This document shows positions 8,512-12,695 of a DNA stretch of 12,695 bases, in pieces; position 1 is the stretch's first letter; every line of letters begins with the position of its first letter. Source of the DNA: an uncultured Rikenella sp. (GTDB lineage Bacteria; Bacteroidota; Bacteroidia; Bacteroidales; Rikenellaceae); the NCBI RefSeq assembly GCF_910579375.1, contig NZ_CAJTUJ010000050.1:1-12695 (forward strand), read 5' to 3'. The translations under genes were made by a program, and so were the position numbers. Below the pieces are notes generated by a model. The model saw nothing but the letters and a program-made list of their open reading frames with translations. It was not told the DNA's origin and searched no databases.

Positions 8512-8530
8512 GTGTCAAGAAATTAGACAC
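8512..8530. promoter_or_regulatory. Palindromic operator-like site 2 (GTGTC-N9-GACAC)
   Basis: GTGTCAAGAAATTAGACAC is an inverted repeat with perfect five-base arms and an A/T-rich centre, closely matching site 1 (shared TGTC, AA, TTAGACA). Centre-to-centre distance to site 1 is 22 bases, about two helical turns, so two dimers would sit on the same DNA face. It lies about 90 bases upstream of the predicted transcription start of the permease gene. Confidence 0.62.
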
Positions 8531-8584
8531 TCCGGCCCGAAAAGAGTTTTTTAAAACCGCTCGGGATCAGGACGTTGAATCGAA

Positions 8585-8600
8585 CGGCACGATTCTGGCT
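8585..8600 (+). promoter_or_regulatory. Sigma-54 (-24/-12) promoter for the permease gene
   Basis: CGGCACGATTCTGGCT matches the sigma-54 consensus TGGCACG-N4-TTGCW at ten of twelve defined bases, with the invariant GG (8586-8587) and GC (8598-8599) at the correct spacing. Transcription would start near 8611, giving a leader of about 20 bases before the ATG at 8631. The two palindromes upstream supply the expected enhancer sites. The regulator itself is not in this window. Confidence 0.65.
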
Positions 8601-8630
8601 CGGAATCAGCGAAATCAATCTCGTTTCCCT

Positions 8631-10997
8631 ATGAGCAACTCTCTCCAACTGAAGGCCTTCTGGAACTTCCTGCAACGGAACAAGCTCTTTACCGCCATCA
8701 ATATCTTCGGATTCGCCGTATCGCTCGCTTTCGTCGTACTCATCGGGCTATACGTACAGGACGAACTGTCGGTCGATGATTTTCAGGCCAATAAGGAGCG
8801 GATCTTCCGGCTCGAATACGCCGAAAGATCGAACCTGCCGCCCGCTTTGGGGGCCGCGGTGGCGGCACGGTATCCGGAAATCGAAGCCGTTACCCGCATC
8901 TACGCTTGCGACCTCACCGTCGCGCCCATAGCCGGATTCACCGCCGAGGAGAACACCGCCGACGGACTCTTCGTCGACTCTTCCTTTTTCTCCATCTTCT
9001 CCTATCCCTTTGTCGAGGGATCACCCGCTACCGCCATGCAGACCTCGCGTGACGTCGTTCTGACCCGTCGGTTCGCCCGGCGAATCTTCGGAAACGAGCC
9101 GGCAACGGGACGGACGCTGCACATCGGCAAGGACGACTTCACGGTCGGCGGCGTAGTGGACGACTTCGAACACTCCGTTTTCCGGAGTCCCGACATCCTG
9201 CTGCCGGTCGAAAAGGCGTTCGCCGTCGCGTATGGAATAGACGACCCGTCCCAGATGGCTGTCATCAACGGAAACTATGACTTCGGACTCTATCTGTTGG
9301 GCCGGCCCGGCAGCGACCTTGCGACCCGGCTCGACACCGCAGAGCTGAACCGCCTTTTTCTGGAGGATCTTCAATTGGATCTTTTCCGGTCGGGGAACAT
9401 CAATCATCCGCGGCTGTGCCCGTTGAAAGAGGTCTACCTCAGTCCGATTCCCGGCCAAGGCACCCGTTCCAACACCCGCACCTATCTGCTGATTCTCGGC
9501 GCGACGGCTGCGCTGATCCTCCTTTTCGCCGTCATCAACTACATCAACCTGTCGGTGGCCCAGAGCGGTTTCCGGGCTCAGGAGGTCGCCATGCGGAGGC
9601 TCTTAGGAGGGTCGCGAGGCAGTCTGTTCGCGGGATTCATCGTCGAGTCGCTGCTGCTCTGCCTCGTCTCGTTCGGGATTGCCCTGCTGCTCGCTTCGAC
9701 GGCAGAACCGTGGTTCCGAACCGTCATGCAGAGCGACATCTCGGTCGCCAAGGGCTTTACGACCGGGAATGTCGTCCTGGCGTTGGTCGGTGTCGGACTG
9801 ATCGGGACGATCTCGGGACTCGTGCCGGCCTATGTGCTGACGCGTACCGAACCGATCGACATCGTCCGGGGGACTTTCCGGCGGCAGACCAAGATGGTTT
9901 ACAGCAAAATCCTGATCACGTTCCAGTACGGCATCACCATCGTGCTGATCGGCTGCACGATCACGATCGGACGGCAGTTGGACTTCATGCGGCACAGCGA
10001 CCTGGGGTTCGACAGCGCGCATGTAATCATCTGTAAAAATCGGTTTACCGCCTCGCAACGGGACGCTGTACGAGGCGAATTGATGTCGATTCCGGGCGTG
10101 ACGGCCGTTTCGTTCGCCGACAATCTTCCGGGTATCGGTCATTATAATGGCCGGTATGGCCATTACGATCTCGACCAGCGGTTACACGATCTGGCCGGTT
10201 TCAACGGCGACTCGGCTTTTCTGAATGTGCTGGGCATCGTGCCGCTGCGGGAGACGGGCCGGGTGAATGCGGACGGGAGGCGATATTGGCTGACGGAGAC
10301 GGCCTGGCGCGATCTGGAGCTGGCGGAAGACGCGACGGAATATACCCGTGGCGAAAATCCTCGCTACAACTTTGCGATTGCCGGTCTTTTGCGGGATTTT
10401 CACGCCGACAACTTCACCGAACCGATTCTTCCGGCGGTGGTGTGCGTCATTCCGGAGTACCGGGGGCGACAGGTGCTGATACGGGTGACACCCGCCGCCG
10501 GCTGGGCTGTGATGGATCACATCGCGGAGGTCTACAACCGTCATGCGGGAGGGAACTATTTCAATGGCCGTTTCCTGCAACAGGACATCGACAACCAGTA
10601 TCGCACCCAACAGCGGATGGGCGAGATGGTGGGGGTATTTGCGCTGCTGGCGATCGTGATTTCGGCCCTCGGGATGCTGGCTATGGCGACCTATTTCATG
10701 CGCCAGCGGGAGCGAGAGGTGGCGGTGCGGAAGGTGTTCGGTTCGACTTCGCGGCAAGCGTTGGCCCGGATGATGGCTTCATTCCTGAAATTAGTCGGGG
10801 TGGCTTTCGTCGTGGCGGTGCCGGTGATCGGGTATCTGATGAGGGGGTGGCTGGCGGGATATGCCTATCGGATTCCGCTGTCGTGGACGATCTACGCGTT
10901 GGCGGGAGCGGTGGCGCTGCTGATTGCCGGAAGTTCGGTCTTGTGGCAGTCCTGGCGAACGGTACGAGCCAATCCGGTGGATGTCCTGCGCAAATAG
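8631..10997 (+). CDS. FtsX/MacB-type ABC transporter permease (duplicated, 788 residues)
   Basis: A membrane permease of the MacB/FtsX superfamily in the long duplicated form common in Bacteroidetes. A first membrane helix (about 22-44) is followed by a periplasmic MacB-PCD-like domain to about 275, three helices of the first FtsX block (about 284-305, 332-356, 378-402), then the start of the second half at KILITFQYGITIVLIGCTI (426-444), a second periplasmic domain, and a final FtsX block near 655-788. Cytoplasmic signature loops are QEVAMRRLLGGSRGSL (317-332) and its counterpart EVAVRKVFGSTSRQAL (about 696-711). Such permeases work with a LolD/MacB-like ATPase and often a periplasmic adaptor to move lipoproteins or small toxic compounds. 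No ATPase gene of that type, adaptor or outer-membrane channel is in this window, so it is a lone permease gene here. It is GC-rich and is transcribed from the sigma-54 promoter just upstream. Confidence 0.92.
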   Translation: MSNSLQLKAFWNFLQRNKLFTAINIFGFAVSLAFVVLIGLYVQDELSVDDFQANKERIFRLEYAERSNLPPALGAAVAARYPEIEAVTRIYACDLTVAPIAGFTAEENTADGLFVDSSFFSIFSYPFVEGSPATAMQTSRDVVLTRRFARRIFGNEPATGRTLHIGKDDFTVGGVVDDFEHSVFRSPDILLPVEKAFAVAYGIDDPSQMAVINGNYDFGLYLLGRPGSDLATRLDTAELNRLFLEDLQLDLFRSGNINHPRLCPLKEVYLSPIPGQGTRSNTRTYLLILGATAALILLFAVINYINLSVAQSGFRAQEVAMRRLLGGSRGSLFAGFIVESLLLCLVSFGIALLLASTAEPWFRTVMQSDISVAKGFTTGNVVLALVGVGLIGTISGLVPAYVLTRTEPIDIVRGTFRRQTKMVYSKILITFQYGITIVLIGCTITIGRQLDFMRHSDLGFDSAHVIICKNRFTASQRDAVRGELMSIPGVTAVSFADNLPGIGHYNGRYGHYDLDQRLHDLAGFNGDSAFLNVLGIVPLRETGRVNADGRRYWLTETAWRDLELAEDATEYTRGENPRYNFAIAGLLRDFHADNFTEPILPAVVCVIPEYRGRQVLIRVTPAAGWAVMDHIAEVYNRHAGGNYFNGRFLQQDIDNQYRTQQRMGEMVGVFALLAIVISALGMLAMATYFMRQREREVAVRKVFGSTSRQALARMMASFLKLVGVAFVVAVPVIGYLMRGWLAGYAYRIPLSWTIYALAGAVALLIAGSSVLWQSWRTVRANPVDVLRK

Positions 10998-11007
10998 GTC
11001 CGAAACG

Positions 11008-11040
11008 ATCCGATGGCGGAGAGTTATTCCGCCATCGGAT
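11008..11040. terminator. Long perfect hairpin between convergent genes
   Basis: A 13-bp perfect stem (ATCCGATGGCGGA at 11008-11020 and its complement at 11028-11040) encloses a 7-base loop. It sits 11 bases after the permease stop and overlaps the stop and last codons of the opposite-strand ATPase. There is no T-tract on the + side and only a weak one on the - side, so it could act as a bidirectional roadblock or an mRNA 3'-end stabiliser instead of a classical rho-independent terminator. Confidence 0.6.
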
Positions 11041-11878
11041 GAACGATGTCGCTGATCTCGGTCACCCGGTCTGTCCAGCCGTTCATCACCAAGGCCGGAG
11101 AATGGGTGGCCAAAATCAGCTGAAGGTTCGGATTCAGCGTCCGAACGTCGTCGATCAACCGCCGCTGCCAGTCGAAATGGAGCGATATTTCCGGCTCGTC
11201 CATAATCAGGATGAAATCCCGGCCCGACTGGATCAATACGGTGGTCAGAATGATCAGGATCTGTTTCTCGCCCGATGAGAGCTGGTGGGGCGAGATCATC
11301 GTTCCGTACTGGGTGCGGAACTGCAAGGTGTCGCTCTCGCGATCGACGCGTTTGCCGGTCGCTTCCAACAGGGCGTCGATGATATCGAAGTATTGGGTGC
11401 GACGGGTGGTCAGCGAGGTGATGTCTTCCATCGTCCGACCGGCCTGCAAGGCGGCGATGACGCGTTTTCCCACCTCCAGCTGGTAGGTCAGATAGCGGTT
11501 CTGGAGCCGGTACAGCTCCCAGTCCAGATAGGTGGCCACGGTGCCGTCGGAGAGTTTATAGATGGCTTCGCTCTCCTGCAAGGTGGTGTCGAAGGTGCTG
11601 ATAACAGCCACGTGGAATGCCGCGGGGTCGAACGGGTGGTCGGAACCGGCTCGTCGGCCGTCGGCGAACTCGACTTCGATCGAACGCATCCGGCACCGGT
11701 GTCCGGCCGATACGGCGCCGCGGGTGAAGAGGTCGCTCAGACAGCGCAAAACGGTGCTCTTGCCGCTCCCGTTGCTGCCGGAGAGGATGTTCACTTCGGG
11801 CGAAAGTTCCCACACGAGGTTGCAGACGTTCCACAACCCGCGCACTTCGATCTTCCGTATGTATTCCTGTGTTGCCAT
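11024..11878 (-). CDS. Stand-alone AAA/ABC-type ATPase (AAA_21-like)
   Basis: A 284-residue cytosolic ATPase with the full ABC-type nucleotide site in one short chain: Walker A GSNGSGKST (34-42), signature-like LSSGEKQ (200-206), Walker B FILIMDEPE (222-230), D-loop ISLHFDWQ (231-238) and switch histidine ATHSP (257-261). The head N-terminus (IRKIEVRGLWNVCNLVW) is that of the RecF/SMC-like AAA_21/AAA_15 group. The region between Walker A and signature is only about 160 residues, with no long coiled coil, no TOPRIM and no fused nuclease, so it is neither a complete OLD protein nor an SMC. Members of this group include housekeeping orphans and subunits of defence or toxin systems. No partner gene is visible. 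It is convergent with the permease and divergent from the FISUMP remnant; its ATG at 11876-11878 is preceded by a purine- and A-rich stretch. Biological role unknown. Confidence 0.85.
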   Translation of the reverse strand: MATQEYIRKIEVRGLWNVCNLVWELSPEVNILSGSNGSGKSTVLRCLSDLFTRGAVSAGHRCRMRSIEVEFADGRRAGSDHPFDPAAFHVAVISTFDTTLQESEAIYKLSDGTVATYLDWELYRLQNRYLTYQLEVGKRVIAALQAGRTMEDITSLTTRRTQYFDIIDALLEATGKRVDRESDTLQFRTQYGTMISPHQLSSGEKQILIILTTVLIQSGRDFILIMDEPEISLHFDWQRRLIDDVRTLNPNLQLILATHSPALVMNGWTDRVTEISDIVHPMAE

Positions 11879-11960
11879 TATTTTCGTTCTTCTGGATAGA
11901 ACCGCGCAAGGCGGTCATTGGGGTATAAAAACGCCTGACCTCATCAAGTCTTGTCCGGGC
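11879..11960. other. Upstream region of the ATPase, no clear signal
   Basis: These bases should contain the promoter of the - strand ATPase. Read on the - strand there is a TTG followed 19 bases later by TATA-like bases, but the downstream TTTG of the Bacteroidetes -7 box is missing. A small GC-rich inverted repeat (accgc/gcggt, 11901-11915) is also present. I see no coding potential that I can support. Confidence 0.3.
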
Positions 11961-12169
11961 GGCTGTGTCGGAGTTCCCGCAGCACCGCCCCGGGCTACCG
12001 CGAAAGCACAGATGCGAGATTTGTTTATGTAGGTGGCAGTGGATACAGCTGGTCTCTTTCTGTCACCGATTCTAATAGCCTAAATTTGGTTTTCGTTGTG
12101 ACGTGGCTCCTTCCGAGCAACGCAATCTATCGCGCTTACGGTTCTCAGTTGCGTTGCCTCTCGGAATAA
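11961..12169 (+). pseudogene. C-terminal fragment of a FISUMP (Fibrobacter succinogenes major paralogous) domain protein, DGR variable-region-like
   Basis: In one frame 11961-11984 reads GCVGVPAA; from about 11990 a second frame reads PGYRESTDARFVYVGGSGYSW and ends with RAYGSQLRCLSE and a stop at 12167-12169. Joined, this follows the C-terminal pattern of FISUMP domains (PAAGYR, then VGSxGYYWSS, then PSNxxxRAYGxSVRC), which have a C-type-lectin-like fold and are usually carried by secreted or surface lipoproteins. The rest of the domain and any signal peptide are absent, and the frame changes between PAA and GYR, so this is a broken remnant. Between the conserved SGYSW and PSN the residues expected to be Asn, Ser or Tyr are L, V, T and W, and the DNA is A-poor (24 A in 129 bases from 12041). 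That pattern fits adenine-targeted diversification by a retroelement, but no template repeat or reverse transcriptase is in the window. Domain identity is likely; DGR origin is inference. Confidence 0.6.
12111..12166 (+). other. Long stem-loop in the 3' end of the FISUMP remnant
   Basis: Bases 12111-12125 (TTCCGAGCAACGCAA) pair with 12149-12166 through 15 base pairs, broken by one 3-base bulge at 12157-12159, around a 23-base loop. It covers the codons for LPSN to LSE just before the stop and lies directly upstream of the terminator. Diversity-generating retroelements need a hairpin or cruciform next to the 3' end of the variable region, so it could be such an element. It could also be an accident of the coding sequence or part of a structured RNA. 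Confidence 0.5.
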
Positions 12170-12172
12170 ACG

Positions 12173-12193
12173 CGCCCAAAGGGCGTTTTTTTT
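12173..12193 (+). terminator. Rho-independent terminator
   Basis: A CGCCC/GGGCG stem (12173-12177 and 12181-12185) with an AAA loop and a run of eight T (12186-12193). It lies 3 bases after the stop codon of the FISUMP remnant, so the parent gene was once transcribed rightward and ended here. Read in reverse, the T-run on the other side is weak. Confidence 0.8.
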
Positions 12194-12219
12194 GGCAACC
12201 TCTACCCTACTTTTGAGCT

Positions 12220-12346
12220 GAATCCTGCGGTTCGCAGAACCGCGCGGGCCGGACGCCTCCCCCTCGGGAGGCCCGCAATGTTCGCATGCTCACTGCGCCC
12301 ACTCCCAGGCGTCCGACCCGAATCAATTCCAGCCTAATGCACCACT
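12220..12346. repeat. Hairpin-rich degenerate leading unit of the tandem array
   Basis: It contains a 7-bp hairpin GCGGTTC-GCA-GAACCGC (12227-12243), a second 7-bp stem GCGGGCC/GGCCCGC (12244-12250 with 12270-12276), and a longer-range stem GGACGCCT/AGGCGTCC (12251-12258 with 12307-12314) that competes with it. It ends in the AT-richer linker that precedes unit A (cagcctaatgcac, 12330-12342), which has a related copy before unit B. No coding frame is credible. Confidence 0.5.
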
Positions 12347-12434
12347 CCAATTCTGTCGAGTTCGGCCTCGGCGCGCCTTGTTGATGCAGCCCGCCGCCGG
12401 GGGTGGCGGCGAACTGCGCGACCTTTCAGGTCGC
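12347..12434. repeat. Structured tandem repeat, unit A
   Basis: It opens with a 31-base segment (12347-12377) that matches the start of unit C at 29 of 31 positions. It contains the AscI-type palindrome GGCGCGCC (12370-12377), a 7-bp hairpin CGCCGCC/GGCGGCG (12392-12398 with 12405-12411), and ends with the small hairpin GCGACCT-TTC-AGGTCGC (12418-12434). The partner strand of the long stem seen in units B and C is missing here, so this copy looks decayed or rearranged. Confidence 0.6.
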
Positions 12435-12469
12435 AAGCATTCAGCCTAACTCACTGCCCAATTCACAAC

Positions 12470-12552
12470 CTAAATCTGTTGTGTTCGGCCTGTCGCCCAT
12501 CCCCCCGAGGCGCTCCGCGCCTGGGCGACAAGGCCGGCGACCTAAAGGTCGC
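12470..12552. repeat. Structured tandem repeat, unit B
   Basis: This is the best-formed copy. Bases 12486-12498 pair with 12523-12536 in a 13-bp stem with one bulged A, and the apex has a second 6-bp hairpin AGGCGC-TCC-GCGCCT (12508-12522). The small hairpin GCGACC-TAAA-GGTCGC (12537-12552) follows directly. The leading segment (aatctgttgtgttcggcct) is a diverged form of the opening of units A and C. Confidence 0.62.
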
Positions 12553-12576
12553 AACAATTCCGGCACCAGCACTGCC

Positions 12577-12661
12577 CCAATTCTGTCGGGTTCGTCCTCG
12601 GCGCGCCCCCCACGCGCCGCTAAAGCGTCGCCCTCGCCGAGGACGGCGACCTAACGGTCGC
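12577..12661. repeat. Structured tandem repeat, unit C
   Basis: It starts with the same 12 bases as unit A (CCAATTCTGTCG). A perfect 10-bp stem GTCCTCGGCG/CGCCGAGGAC (12594-12603 with 12635-12644) encloses alternative inner pairings (GGCGCG/CGCGCC, 12600-12605 with 12613-12618). It ends in the small hairpin GCGACC-TAAC-GGTCGC (12646-12661). The linker before it (12553-12576) shares CACTGCCC-AATTC with the linker before unit B. Confidence 0.62.
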
Positions 12662-12695
12662 ACGAGCACCGCCTGAAAATCAGGCACAGCCCAAG
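12662..12695. repeat. Continuation of the array at the window edge
   Basis: A linker-like stretch with a small hairpin GCCTGA-AAA-TCAGGC (12671-12685). The array probably continues beyond the window. Nothing coding is visible. Confidence 0.4.

Noticed and set aside
9416..11278. Long overlapping frames in and beyond the permease gene (9416-10036, 10286-11278, and opposite-strand frames)
   Set aside because: They are compositional shadows of a GC-rich coding region. The permease frame has complete membrane and FtsX motifs; the others have none.
11915..11950. Promoter of the ATPase on the - strand
   Set aside because: TTG and TATA-like bases have acceptable spacing, but the TTTG part of the -7 box is absent, so I cannot support it.
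11879..12200. Retron or other reverse-transcriptase-linked ncRNA beside the ATPase
   Set aside because: No reverse transcriptase is present, and the structured stretch is better explained as the 3' end of a FISUMP gene plus its terminator.
12347..12661. CRISPR array
   Set aside because: The units are long, imperfect and similar throughout, not short identical repeats with unique spacers of constant length. No cas gene is present.
12403..12687. Small open frames on both strands in the repeat array
   Set aside because: They are Arg/Pro/Ala-rich, arise from GC-rich hairpin repeats lacking stops, conflict with each other and show no known domain.
12320..12695. Integron attC sites
   Set aside because: Some linkers contain GCCTAAC-like heptamers, which fit one attC core, but matching GTTRRRY partners are not paired at the right positions, and there are no cassettes and no integrase gene.

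Overview
The window looks like a chromosomal segment of a Bacteroidales bacterium, most plausibly a GC-rich gut genus such as Alistipes. This placement is inference. It rests on genes that mostly lack a recognisable Shine-Dalgarno sequence, an EpsG/GT4/GT2 capsule-type locus, a duplicated FtsX/MacB permease of the Bacteroidetes type behind a sigma-54 promoter, and a fragment of the 'Fibrobacter succinogenes major paralogous' (FISUMP) domain.

Region 1 (1-8447, + strand) is the 3' part of a surface-polysaccharide cluster. In order it holds: a GT2 glycosyltransferase cut by the window edge; an unrecognised GT-B-like protein; an EpsG-type Wzy polymerase; two GT4 glycosyltransferases; a WbbL-like GT2; an NAD-dependent epimerase/reductase; and a CapD/FlaA1-like UDP-HexNAc 4,6-dehydratase. 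From 999 onward the genes are 1-7 bases apart or overlap, so they are probably one operon. The last two enzymes would make a 6-deoxy-HexNAc nucleotide sugar, the transferases would assemble the repeat unit, and the polymerase would link the units. No initiating phosphoglycosyltransferase, flippase or chain-length regulator is present, so these must lie upstream or elsewhere. The transferase block to about 6240 is AT-rich; the two nucleotide-sugar genes and everything after them are GC-richer.

Region 2 (8448-11040) is a single 788-residue FtsX/MacB permease gene. Its 183-base upstream gap holds a good -24/-12 sigma-54 promoter and, about 90 and 112 bases upstream of the predicted start of transcription, two TGTC-N9-GACA palindromes 22 bases apart. 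This is the layout of an enhancer-dependent promoter. A 13-bp perfect hairpin separates the permease from the next, convergent gene.

Region 3 (11024-11878, - strand) is a stand-alone AAA/ABC-type ATPase with all nucleotide-binding motifs and no visible partner.

Region 4 (11879-12695) has no intact gene. It holds a frame-disrupted C-terminal fragment of a FISUMP domain whose A-poor, hydrophobic-substituted 3' end resembles the variable region of a diversity-generating retroelement target. A rho-independent terminator follows, then about 450 bases of GC-rich imperfect tandem repeats. Each repeat carries a long hairpin and a small GCGACC/GGTCGC hairpin. The function of this array is unknown, and it is the least explained part of the window.
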